Shown in pieces: positions 9,821-19,047 of a DNA stretch of 20,634 bases (its first letter is position 1; every line of letters begins with the position of its first letter). The translations under genes and the position numbers were made by a program. The notes beneath the pieces are model-generated. The model had not been told where the DNA came from and did no database searches. It saw only the letters and a program-made list of their open reading frames with translations. Location of the stretch: positions 1-20,634 of the forward strand of contig ATSW01112770.1 of NCBI GenBank assembly GCA_000444245.1, written 5' to 3'. The DNA is from Botryllus schlosseri. Taxonomy: Eukaryota; Chordata; Ascidiacea; Stolidobranchia; Styelidae.

Positions 9821-10700
9821 CGCGAACTGGCAAATTTATGTGCGCAGTGTTGCTGTGATAACGAAAAACAGTATATCACAATCGATAACTAATAAAGCCA
9901 CTCAGCGTCAATATAGCGGTGGGGTGTAGCTTACATGGAAATCAATGGCTGATATGATACAAAGATTGCTTTAAATTGGGAATACTCTTATACCCATGGC
10001 AACATGCCATACACAGGCAAGAGTTGAGAAGGGCATTTATACCCAGGTTCAGGATGATGACCAAAATATAAGAACTCCCTATTGAATGAATTTTATGATC
10101 ATTAATAGCTGGAAATAGCAAAGTATTGGATATATTTGGAGATAATATTTAACATCTCAAGCTTTAGATACGCCACTAAATTTTCACGTTACCATTAAAG
10201 CGCAGTAAACGCGCCGATAAACTAAATTCAAATGAACACTATTTCAGTAATGTAAACGATCACTAACAAAAAGCGCACGATTCTTTGAAATTTCTGTCGT
10301 TCTGCTGCCTTTCGCGAACATACAACCAAAACAAACTAGAATTGCATGTATGATTGGAATTAATCTTGTTTTGACGGTTTTAATCCTATTTCTGCTGTAT
10401 ATTCTAATAGGATTTACAACTTGATAAGTTCGTTTCAATGTGTCTGGTACTAATATCCGATGCTCCGCCTCGCGACGTCACACCGTGTCATTATGGCCTA
10501 TCAGAGAAAATTTTTCAAGCAGGGTATTTCCGATCTAGTCGCTTTTTTTATTTCCAATGCTCCACTGTATTTTCCATTCCACATTTCCGAGAAAGTATTT
10601 TCAGAACCCAACGAGAATGTGGGCGCGCAATTAAGAGAAATAAATATGTCTAATGATGTTGGAAGCTGGCAATTTTGCCTTCCTCTCTGTCGCCAGATAT
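9821..10700. other. Intergenic stretch upstream of the CCP/EGF gene
   Basis: No exon or repeat was recognised. The stretch contains the upstream flank of the + strand gene. Overlapping short frames at 10438-10735 on both strands show no domain and are taken as chance. Confidence 0.4.
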
Positions 10701-10703
10701 ACA

Positions 10704-10709
10704 TATAAG
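10704..10709 (+). promoter_or_regulatory. Candidate TATA box of the CCP/EGF gene
   Basis: TATAAG lies 65-70 bp upstream of the start codon at 10774. This spacing would place transcription start near 10735 and give a leader of about 40 nt with no upstream ATG. It is a pattern match only. Confidence 0.4.
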
Positions 10710-10773
10710 AGCATTTGTCACGCATTGAAAGCAATCATATCGGGAAGTTGCATTGGCAGAGTCGGAACCTAGC

Positions 10774-13367
10774 ATGGCGATGCAAAATTTTGGATTTCTG
10801 TGTGGATTTCTCGTTGCTGCGGCGTCAGGTAACATATATGCCCCCAGACAATTTCTAGCATAACCCTGAGCTTAATTAAACTGATCATAAAGCATACCCC
10901 GCGATATTGAGCCATGACTCATTTCTATTGTTGGGGGCGAATCTATAACACGTCAGTTTACGACGATCTCAACCCAGAATTTGAGCCACTGCCGCTGTGT
11001 GCATTGGTTGGGTAGATTGAATGGTTGATAACGACATCGCATTGTCAGTACGCATGCATTATATGCCTTGCAAACATGAAACATTATCAAGTTACAAGAA
11101 ACATATTTCGTTTGAATACGACGAAACGACATTGTATAGCAGAACTAGCAGTCCTACACGCAATCTTTTGCTCCAATAAGGAATACAGCAACGTCACAAC
11201 ACAATAGCACTACGTAACCAGATTCCAAAAGACTGCCCGCAAAAAAGTCAGACATTAGTTAGGTCAACGATAGCCTGATTATGACTTCATATTTTCAGCA
11301 TACTACTCAGCAGATCCAGTGGTACATACAAGGAATCCGCTTATTCATGGACCAGCAAAGCCACTCGGATGCCATCCCCCTTTTTTCAAATACGGCTCGT
11401 ATTCGCCGGCAATTCCTTCCGGTGTCTGTCCTTACGGCACTATTCTTCATTTCCAATGCAAACAAGGATACCGCTTAAATGGGCCAGAGCATGCCAAGTG
11501 CACGGCGTCGGGACATTGGAGCCCTCCGCACATTCCGACCTGCAACAGTAAGCAGCACTTTCGGATGCCGAATGCATGCAAAATACCTATAGCCATGATT
11601 TTGAATGTTCATTTTTATACGCAGAAATCGACAGATGCAAGTTTCAAAATCCGTGTGGGCACAATGCCCACTGCATTGAATCCAGAGGACAGTTGAAGTG
11701 TCTGTGTGAAAAAGGGTACTACCCAAAGGGAAACAAATGTATTAGTAAGAAGCCCATATTATGTATGTGTTCATTGTCAAGGAATTAATCAAAAGGATTG
11801 GTTTTTAGCGAAAGTATGCTCGGTGCCAGTACTGAATGCATATTGCCAGTACAGCCCAAGATTACAACACCAGTGGCTTCCAGGGCAAAAAATAAAATTC
11901 GTCTGCCCGCCCGGTTACGACCTTGAAGGGGCGCAATATGCGGAGTGTTTACACGGTGGTAAATGGGACCAGGCTTCGCCCATTTGTAAAAAGCGTGAGT
12001 ACTCACAGTTTGAGATCTGCAAAATTTATTTTCGTAACCGGGTAGATGTTTTAGGAGTTTACTGCAACGTTCCCAGTCTTCCACATTACTGTAGCTACAC
12101 TCCACATTATCAACGTACATGGGATTATGGGCAGAAGATACAATTTCATTGCCCGAAAGGATTCAAGATGGTAGGAAACGCCTACGCAAGTTGCATGCAC
12201 GGTGGCAAATGGGACTCCTACCCTCCAAAATGCGAAGGACGTGAGTAACATTACCAAGGGACATTTCTTGAAATTCGGGGTGTATTCGAATGTGCTGATA
12301 ACCAACCCCTCTAAGCGGGGTGCCCAACTGTCTCTTAGTGAGTGCCCGTGTTGGAAGCAAATATCCGCAAATAACGATATGATATATTAGTCAGATCAAC
12401 ACCTGGTCTGCCCATGTGCATTGTGAATAGGCTATTATACACTTACATTTCATTTATTGATACACGAAGAAGATATTGAAGCGATACCAGCATTCAAGAC
12501 CTAAATCGTTTTAAATTGTAAGAGAACGGTTCCAATGAGTTACGCTATGAACATAATCAATGACTTTTTGTGACCTGAAAGTGAAATATTCTCTCCATAC
12601 TCTGCCGTTATATTAACAGCGAAATCCATCGACAATGACGAACTGAAGTAAGTGCATTTTTCGACATTATGATCTTACTAATCTAATAATTTGTTTTCGT
12701 CCGTAAAATTGACCTGACCAACATTATGCGTTCGTCAGTTAAAGTGACTAATTTCATAAGTAATTGCGCTGTATCAATCCGATCTCCTCTGTCTTGCAGG
12801 TGTTGTGTGTCACAAACCGACACTAACACCCCACTGTGGTTATCAACCGAGGTATCAAACAACGTGGCATCCCGAACAAAAGGTTAAGTTCTATTGCGCG
12901 TACGGTTATCAGCTAACTGGGCATCCATACGCCAAATGCGGGTACGATGGAAGATGGAGCAATCCTGCCCCAGTATGCAAAAGTAAGCTGTTGGCTTGCA
13001 TATCTGTCACCTTGACGCAGGGCGGATCGTGGAACTGTACCTTGTCAAATTCAGAAATCCAAGTGTATTGCAAAGCACCACCTCTGCCGTATACGTGCCA
13101 CTGTCATCTGTCCACGCATTACAAACAGTACTACACAGTTGGAGAAATGGCGAAATTCTCCTGTCCACATGGTCTGAAGTTGAACGGATTTGCGGTGACG
13201 AAATGCATGTACAACGGACACTGGTCACATCCCACACCTGTTTGCATAAAACGTAAGTCCTTGTATTTTTGTGTCGACTATCCGCAGGACTATTAATATA
13301 TCTGTTTGTTTTTGCTACAGCGACACCGTTCAGGTTTGGATTGGGCTTTCTGACAAAACTAGGATAA
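10774..13367 (+). CDS. Secreted CCP (sushi)/EGF modular protein, complete, eight exons
   Basis: Exons: 10774-10828, 11299-11547, 11625-11744, 11809-11994, 12055-12240, 12800-12982, 13055-13252, 13321-13367. Every junction is GT..AG and phase 1, and the joined frame is open for 407 residues (1224 nt including stop TAA at 13365-13367). Order: signal peptide (1-19, hydrophobic core FGFLCGFLVAAA, likely cleavage after ASA), divergent CCP1 (about 42-100), EGF-like (106-140), CCP2 (about 145-201), CCP3, CCP4, CCP5 (to about 390), then a 15-residue tail rich in Phe/Gly/Leu. Each module sits on its own exon, the classic exon-shuffling pattern. CCP modules usually mediate extracellular protein or carbohydrate binding, as in complement regulators and cell adhesion proteins; the ligand here is unknown. 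There is no transmembrane segment, so secretion is inferred. Five introns are only 60-77 bp; the other two are 470 and 559 bp. The second Met (codon 3) could also serve as start. Confidence 0.88.
11299..11547 (+). other. CCP1 exon with N-terminal spacer
   Basis: Encodes residues 19-101. The first 23 residues are a spacer after the signal peptide. The module then shows GCHPP...FQCKQGYRLNG...AKC...GHWS...PTC, the four canonical CCP cysteines and the invariant Trp. An additional Cys lies in GVCPYG, at a different place from the extra Cys of CCP2-CCP5. It is the most divergent of the five CCP modules. Confidence 0.85.
11625..11744 (+). other. EGF-like domain exon
   Basis: Encodes residues 102-141 on a single 120-nt exon. 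Six cysteines have EGF spacing: DRC, NPC, AHC, LKC, LC and NKC, with the typical GxNAHC and CEKGYYPKG turns. The start IDRC is only partly like a calcium-binding EGF, and the usual Asn/Asp hydroxylation motif is not present, so calcium binding is uncertain. Confidence 0.88.
11809..13252 (+). other. Array of four CCP modules (CCP2-CCP5) with a conserved fifth cysteine
   Basis: Exons 11809-11994, 12055-12240, 12800-12982 and 13055-13252 encode one CCP each. CCP2 and CCP3 exons are both exactly 186 nt and share GQKI.F.CP.G and C.HGGKWD, so they look like a fairly recent tandem duplication; CCP4 is close to them. All four start C-x2-P-x-L-x3-C, placing an extra Cys nine residues after the first canonical one. 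CCP5 has yet another Cys (CHC). Standard CCP modules have only four. Confidence 0.85.
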
Positions 13368-13508
13368 AGATAGAAGATGTACGTCAAAAAATGGAAATTT
13401 TATAACTGTTAATTTCAAATCATAATTGTTGTACTCCAACAATGATTGTCAGTTCGATACAATTTCATTCCATCACGTTTTCTCTACGAAGATAACTCCA
13501 TATCCTAT

Positions 13509-13514
13509 AATAAA
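13509..13514 (+). terminator. Candidate polyadenylation signal of the CCP/EGF gene
   Basis: AATAAA lies about 140 nt after the stop codon, with a T-rich and then TGGTG-containing stretch just downstream. This gives a short 3' untranslated region of about 160 nt. Confidence 0.55.
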
Positions 13515-13603
13515 CAACTTATTATTACAATTTATGGTGCAAATCAGAGATGAGCATGGATCAGGATTGGGATTTGTGAAAACCGGATTTGTGAAATTTT
13601 GAC

Positions 13604-13679
13604 GGATTAGGATAGGATTAGGACTTGAAGATATTTTGCAGGGGATTAGGATTAGGATTGGATAAAGAGAGAGAGAGAT
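13604..13679. repeat. Degenerate GGATTA/TTAGGA hexamer repeat and (GA)n run
   Basis: Repeated GGATTAGGAT words occur at about 13604-13622 and 13642-13660, followed by GAGAGAGAGAGA at about 13667-13678. The hexamer is one base off the animal telomere unit TTAGGG. Its position just past a minus-strand LINE fragment makes it a plausible LINE 3' tail. Confidence 0.65.
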
Positions 13680-14275
13680 AGTCTTCATTTTTCATCCAAC
13701 CAAAATACATAGCATGACGATGATGATGGTGGTACAGAAAATATGCATTTTCAGTATTCGGTATCTGATAGGAATGATCGTGAAGGTGGACTAGTCTGAT
13801 CACACACGCATCTAACAGGTACACTTGTCTCTATACAATCTGGCTGTAAAAATGTTACTTGAAAAAGGAAAAAACAATTAAAAGATGGTCGCAAATGATC
13901 ATATGATCAATGAAGCAATGTCTGGGCGAGATAGGACAACAGTGTTAATATCACAAGAGGTGATTGAGTAGGTCTTTTTTTAATCTAAGGCAATTCACGG
14001 ATATCTTGTGGTAATGCATTCCCGATGATAGGTCCTGAGCAGTCGATAGGTCTCTTAGTTAGGTTGCTATTTGGTGGGGGTAAAGAGATATTTCCCTTCG
14101 ACGAGGATCTCGTGTAATGGGTGTGGTATGTAGCAGGTATGAAAAATTCATCAAACAGAGAAGGCAAACTATTGGAAAAATATTTGAGTATAACTTTTGA
14201 TACTTCGAAGTGATATAGTTCGTTTACTTGTAAAATTCGATGTTTACGGTAGTAAGGCGATAATAGCAACAGCAA
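13680..14275 (-). mobile_element. LINE (non-LTR retrotransposon) 3' fragment
   Basis: The minus-strand frame 14275-13985 encodes about 96 residues with the look of the extreme C-terminus of a LINE ORF2 after the reverse transcriptase: an HTHYTR motif followed by a basic, Pro-containing stretch and GPIIGNALPQDIRELP, which parallels the GPxxWNxLPxxIR ending common in such proteins. The key Trp is replaced here. Sequence from 13984 down to 13680 would be the 3' untranslated region, ending at the GA and hexamer repeats. The element is strongly 5'-truncated, as LINEs usually are. The clade cannot be assigned from this tail alone. Confidence 0.65.
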
Positions 14276-14284
14276 TATGTTTAA

Positions 14285-14397
14285 ACTGAAATAAACTTCA
14301 GCATTTCAACATGTTTTACTAAGCGTTCTTCCGTAATTGCAAATCAGGTCGCGGGCAGCAAAATATGACCTCGCGGACCGCGTGTTGGTGACCCCTG
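14285..14397. mobile_element. hAT terminal fragment
   Basis: The stretch ends CGCGGACCGCGTGTTGGTGACCCCTG split over 14372-14397; its reverse complement starts CAGGGGTCACCAACACGCGG, a typical hAT terminus with a GC-rich subterminal palindrome. It abuts the LINE fragment on its left. No partner end was found. The left boundary is approximate. Confidence 0.6.
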
Positions 14398-14414
14398 CTA
14401 TCACCATGCACGTC

Positions 14415-14475
14415 ATTTTTCATCAGCACCCCCATAGCGCCCCCTGAGCGTCTCCGCCCGCTTTGAAATCCAAAT
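14415..14475. mobile_element. Inverted fragment related to the 8822-9812 hAT element
   Basis: CACCCCCATAGCGCCCCCTG followed by a GAGCGTCTCCGCC-like word and GAAATCCAAA matches the reverse complement of about 8864-8945 with many differences. It is a relic of the same family. Confidence 0.5.
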
Positions 14476-14532
14476 CACCCTTCTGGGTGACGCTGAAGCC
14501 CAGGGAATAACTGGTGTAGGTATAGACTAAGC

Positions 14533-15563
14533 CAGTGGTTCTTAAGCGGGGGTCCGCGAAACCTCAAAATTTGCAAAATGGTTGATGACCTAAATTTTAT
14601 TTTGTTTTGAATTAAGAGAAATCAAGAAGTACTTTTGCGTCATACTGCTAAAACTTCAGCACTCACATAAACAGAATGGCCGTCTGAAATGAAATATTCC
14701 ACTGTGCAAACTCATTTTATTTGCCAAATTGCCAATAGCCTTATGCTAATATATTGCTGTTTAGGGATGTTTGTTTGCAGAGATCCATATTCTCCTCTGA
14801 TATGCATGCCCGCTATTCCAGAGTAACTTAAGACGAGCTGCTGGATAGAAATGACTAGGCTGGGCGTTATTATTGGCCCATGTATGTTGCGATTTGCGAT
14901 CATAGCCGTCGTCGGAAGCGTTGCGCATCATTATTACATTCGCCGCCACCTGTCCTTTTGGAAATGGATTTTCGGCACTTGTTGTTGTTATATTCATAGT
15001 GTTTGTCGACTACTATGGTCATTAACACCAGGCCAATGTTTTTTAATTTCATTCCGTAGCTGCCGCCTTGTAGCATGCCCCGCGCCTAGGCTTTTATAAG
15101 ACACCGCTGACACGAATCGAGGACGAGCTTAGATAAACCTCCAACACTTACGTAGAAATTCTGGAGTCGACCTCGGTCGGACTCGAACCAGCAACCCATT
15201 GGTGTTGCAGCTGTGGAAGATACCACTACGCTATCTCGCCACTGATTGTCGGCGCTCGTTCAAATCAAATTGACGGCGTGCATTTTCAAGATATGACACC
15301 GTATTTCAAGAAATGCAGCGACATAATTCGCTTTGAAATAATAAAAAGTCTTCCCAATTTCTACATATATAGTATGATGTCGTTTTCCAGAAAGGTCATT
15401 TTGCTGTTGTTTATCACTATTCACTAGCCTACATGAACAATTGCACAAGACAGATGACGGTTGCACGACAATGGAGGTAAATTTGAACTACGACTTGGGG
15501 GTCCGCGGGGGTCCGTGACGGTCCAAAGGGGGTCTACGAATACAAAAAGGTGGAGAACCACTG
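14533..15563. mobile_element. hAT-type non-autonomous element, 1031 bp, perfect 8-bp target duplication
   Basis: It begins CAGTGGTTCTTAAGCGGGGG and ends AAAAAGGTGGAGAACCACTG. GACTAAGC flanks it at 14525-14532 and 15564-15571. The inverted match is strong only over the outermost 10 bp, with GGGGGTCCGCG-type words inside both ends. No transposase is visible. It contains a tRNA-like sequence (15164-15246). Another copy of its right end is at 2205-2299. Confidence 0.88.
15164..15246 (-). repeat. tRNA-like (SINE head or tRNA pseudogene) sequence
   Basis: On the minus strand TAGCGTAGTGG (plus 15223-15233) fits a pol III A-box, and GGTTCGAGTCC (plus 15179-15189) is a textbook B-box, 54 bp apart. 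The TTCGAGT T-loop is clear. A well-paired acceptor stem and anticodon arm were not found, so a functional tRNA is unlikely and a tRNA-derived SINE or pseudogene is favoured. It lies within the 14533-15563 hAT element. Confidence 0.65.
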
Positions 15564-15571
15564 GACTAAGC

Positions 15572-15894
15572 ATTACAACCCTCCGCAAATTGCGTCAACA
15601 GTGTCACGCAAAAGATTCGCGCAAACATGGGTGTCTAGAAAGTCGGCATTGGCAACAAGATTCAGCTACATACGCATGGGCCTTGAGTAATATAAAGACA
15701 GGAGTTGAAATTAGATACCATGCACTACTTCGGAATATGGAAGGGAGCGCTCTCAGTTCTAAATTAGGGAGATATGTATTTGATCTATAAGTCTAAACTT
15801 TACACACACTCTTAGCACATACTCGTCCTGGATACCGCGAAATTCGTACTAACAGTAATTAGCGAACGACTTACAAAGCGATCTTCATCGTCAT
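15572..15894. other. Intergenic stretch between the convergent genes
   Basis: A 109-codon + strand frame that starts within the hAT element ends at 15790 and has no recognisable domain. Nothing else was recognised. Confidence 0.4.
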
Positions 15895-15900
15895 TTTATT
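15895..15900 (-). terminator. Candidate polyadenylation signal of the somatomedin-B gene
   Basis: AATAAA on the minus strand lies about 107 nt downstream of the stop codon at 16009-16007. This supports 16007-16206 being the last exon. Confidence 0.55.
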
Positions 15901-16006
15901 AAAATCTGTACACATCGATGACTGGCACTCATAAAAACATTCCGCACTGTCGCAATATCACAAGAGCATCTGCCGTTTATGCGAGATATTGGCGTACGTG
16001 TTATCG

Positions 16007-18718
16007 CTATGTAAAATACGACAAGAGTCCCATGTGTGCTTGGAAAGAGCTCGTGGAGTTGTTACGATGTTTCGGGTGATTCCCACATTGATACCCGTAG
16101 TCATAACAGCATTCCTTCCCGTATCGTGTGGAACAGAGAGTCTCGCACGAACATTCGTTTTCAGTCGTTTTGCTTTCACCGCATCTACCTTTGCAAGAGC
16201 CGCGGCCTAGAAAAGTAAAATATGAATGTCTTATTTCCTAAATGACGCCATTTGCTCGTAATTCTAAATTAGTGAGATGTAATGAGAGACAATGACGTAC
16301 ATCAGTGGTCGGGAACCTATGGCTCGCGAGCCATATATGGCTCTTTTGGGTATAAGATATGGCTCTTTGTGAAATGTTTATTTTTGTACTGAATTGATCA
16401 ATATTGCAGCAACTTGTTAGTAAATTTTCATCACGACCGTAATAAATATTCCCGTGACAGTATAAACATGTCTTTGAGAGGTAAAGAAAAATGCCGTCTT
16501 CAGGTTTAGGGACACAAACTCTTTTCAAAATCCTCAAATTTAAGTTACTGTCGCGCCGGCGACCAATATAACTCGCGAAGTCGACCCCGCTACCCGACTC
16601 GAAATCTTGAATTTCGCGATACGTTGATTGATCAAAGAGAATAGCACCAATATGACAACGCAGTTTTCAAATACACATTGTCTTCCTGATCTACTACGCG
16701 AAATGCACTGCCGTTACAAACGTTACAAACTCGAATTACAAACAACGCCATAGCTATCCACGTTCTTGATTGATATATCTACCGGCGATAAAATAGGCGT
16801 GTGGGCAACTTTATATATGTTTCCTCCGAACATTTTGAGAATTGAGAAGGCGATCAGTATTTAGATTTCAGAATTAGTGCGACAGTCACATTGGGTTAAT
16901 ATCGGTTATAATAAATTCTAAGCTATTTACGATGAATTGCGTTATCAAGGGTGAGGTCTGGACCGTTTGTGCCTCACCTCTCGTTTCGCGCTTCATTTCC
17001 AAACAATTAAATGCAAATTGTGTGAATTTGGGAGAAAAATGTTCAAAATATATTCATTCATGAACATCAATAGAAAATACCAAATTGAAGGTTTCAAAAT
17101 TTTCGCTAATAGCGTAGAGTGGGTAGGCCTATATAGATTGCTGCAGTGACAATGTTTGGCTCCACCTAAGCAAGTGATCATGGGTTCTCGAATTTAAAAG
17201 AAACATCACGACGAACTTACGTTCTCGTAATCAAAGTTTCCCATGCTCACGTAAGGCAACCAGCATGATTAAGATGAGTTTTTACAGAGAATGTGGCGCA
17301 CACAACGACACCCGTGTAGTGCGTTCGAATAAGTGCTACCATGACGTCAGGAATTTTCAATTGTGACGTAACAGCTGATTGACATGTATGGCTATTTGGG
17401 AAGTATAGCGGAAAAAATAAGGCCAATATGGCTCTTCGGACAAAAAAGGTTCCCGACCACTGACGTACATTATTGTCTGTAGGCTCACTCATTAGAATCG
17501 TGCAATTCCGTTTAGTGACCAAAACATCGATAACAGTAATAAACCAGGTATAGAACCAGCTAATTGCGCCTCGGATAGTATTATAGGCAACTTCTCTGAA
17601 GGATTGGAACCTATACGAAATCGGAGTAGCAGCACCATTCCGGTGTGATCAATATAAGATTCAGAACATAGCAGTGTTGGGATCAAGTCACTACCTTCGA
17701 GTCACGAGTCATTTCGAGTCATTGCATATTTTGACTCGAGTCAAGTCAAGTCAATCGATTTTCAAAGGTGACTCGAGTCAAGTCAAGTCACCCGATTTTT
17801 GGAGGTGACTCGAGTCAAGTCGAGTCAAGTCAAGTCAAGTCACGAGTCAAGTCAAAATTCAAGTCAAGTTGTCTTTTCGAGTATGAGGCATGATAACGTC
17901 ATTGCATTTTACTATAGCTGGCTGAAATACAGATTGAATGGTCATTGATTTAGAACCGATGAACGAATATAGAGTTAAATATACACGCAAGAAGGCGCTG
18001 TATCGCTCACATATACGTAGAACTGCTAAACCTCAATTTATAGTTACCAACCAAAAAATGAATAGATGCGAATTGATAAGATGCAATACATTACGCATTT
18101 ACAAATCGATATGATGCAATTCCAGCCTGCGCCAATGGTTGAGGACTGTATAAACTATAGTCGAATTCAGTTTCAATAAAACAAGAGGTTTGGCTAAGGT
18201 AAAAACAGAGAACAGAAATTACTTTACTATAATAGTTTAGGACAACGTAAGCTGTAAGCTTCGATCACTTCGTTTGCGTTCAATTTATTTGTGATAGAAC
18301 AATGGAGGCTCAGTAAAACGCACGATCATTAAATGATTGGTCGCTCTCACGGTTTAAAGGCGTTTCGCGAACAATCCGAGCATATGCAAGATACAATGAT
18401 TTTGATCGACACCGATTACTTGATGACTTGAAATTGACTCGTGAATTTTGCTCCGAGTCACGAGTCAATCCACATTTCTGATACGCCGAGTCAAGTCAAG
18501 TCAAGTCATTTTAGCAAAGTGACTCGAGTCAAGTCATGACTCGAGTCATCCCAACACTGGAACATAGATTGGTCAATTAGTCATCATAGTGTCAAGTAGC
18601 TTACTGCATTTGTCTTCATAGTCGTTGCAACAATCCCCTCGTTCCTGGCACATTTTATCGCATTGACAAGGCAGACCCGCGATTTTCGGAAGTGTACACC
18701 TGTGTTCGCAACCTTGTT
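16007..18718 (-). CDS. Somatomedin-B domain protein, C-terminal two exons (5' part outside window)
   Basis: Exon 18718-18605 (114 nt) is bounded by TTTCAG-like and GTAAGC sites and encodes one somatomedin-B domain: GC..RC......PCQCD..C...GDCCNDY...C, all eight cysteines in place. Exon 16206-16007 follows a TTTTCTAG acceptor, keeps phase 1, and encodes a second one: SCKGRC........ECSC..LC....KECCYDY..QC, then a 25-residue tail with overlapping NNS/NST sequons and stop TAG. Joining them is open and gives a split Ser codon. Somatomedin-B domains are compact disulfide knots in secreted or surface proteins such as vitronectin and ENPP ectoenzymes, where they bind PAI-1, uPAR or partner domains. 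Earlier exons were not found up to the right edge, so the rest of the protein is unknown. The first domain contains RGD, but within the conserved GDCC loop. The intron between them (18604-16207) carries two hAT insertions. Confidence 0.8.
16303..17462. mobile_element. hAT-type non-autonomous element, 1160 bp, in the somatomedin-B gene's last intron
   Basis: The ends CAGTGGTCGGGAACC and GGTTCCCGACCACTG form a perfect 15-bp inverted repeat. ACGTACAT flanks it at 16295-16302 and 17463-17470, a perfect 8-bp target duplication. Near the left end ATGGCTCGCGAGCCAT is a 16-bp palindrome, and ATGGCTCTT recurs near both ends. No protein-coding frame is recognisable. Confidence 0.9.
17672..18559. mobile_element. 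hAT-type MITE with TGACTCGAGTCA subterminal arrays, 888 bp
   Basis: It begins CAGTGTTGGGAT and ends ATCCCAACACTG. GAACATAG flanks it at 17664-17671 and 18560-18567, a perfect 8-bp target duplication. The outer 200 bp on the left and 120 bp on the right are made of repeated GACTCGAGTCAAGTCAAGTC words, including several copies of the 12-bp palindrome TGACTCGAGTCA. The middle is unique AT-rich sequence without a gene. It lies in the last intron of the somatomedin-B gene. Confidence 0.9.
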
Positions 18719-19047
18719 CTGAAATGCAAACACATTATTGGGTGTACACAAATACTCCTCCACGCCTCAAAATTAATGATTATAGCGAATGAAATCCATA
18801 GCATATGGAGTGACATCACATTTTACAGATGGAGATTTTAGATGGAGGAAAAGATCGTTTTCCGCACCATCCATTTACACTTTAATGGGGAATGATTAAT
18901 TGGCCTGTCCCTACCCTACAATGCCTACATATTTACCACTCATCTGGAGTCACTACTAATAATACAAGAGTTGTAGTGTAAATTCAGATTTCTGTTTGAT
19001 GTCAGCAACCCACGGGAATGTATCGGGCAGTGCATGAGTATATGAGC
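18719..19047. other. Intron sequence of the somatomedin-B gene, nothing else recognised
   Basis: This lies immediately upstream (minus strand) of the 18605-18718 exon. No further cysteine-rich exon could be found here. Confidence 0.45.

Noticed and set aside
10438-10735. Overlapping short frames on both strands just upstream of the CCP/EGF gene
   Set aside because: No domain or signal peptide, and mutually overlapping; better read as 5' flank.
2311-15571. Near-identical target duplications GACTAAAG (at 2311) and GACTAAGC (at 14525)
   Set aside because: The elements have different ends; the resemblance is within what a shared hAT target preference or chance could give.
15461-15790. 109-codon + strand frame
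   Set aside because: Begins within the end of a hAT element and shows no recognisable protein family.
15958-16218. Other-frame open frames (both strands) over the last somatomedin-B exon
   Set aside because: Only the frame giving eight correctly spaced cysteines after the TTTTCTAG acceptor is protein-like; the rest are shadows.
17492-17686. 64-codon minus-strand frame between two hAT elements
   Set aside because: No cysteine pattern or domain; it crosses into the terminal repeat of a hAT element and is treated as intron.
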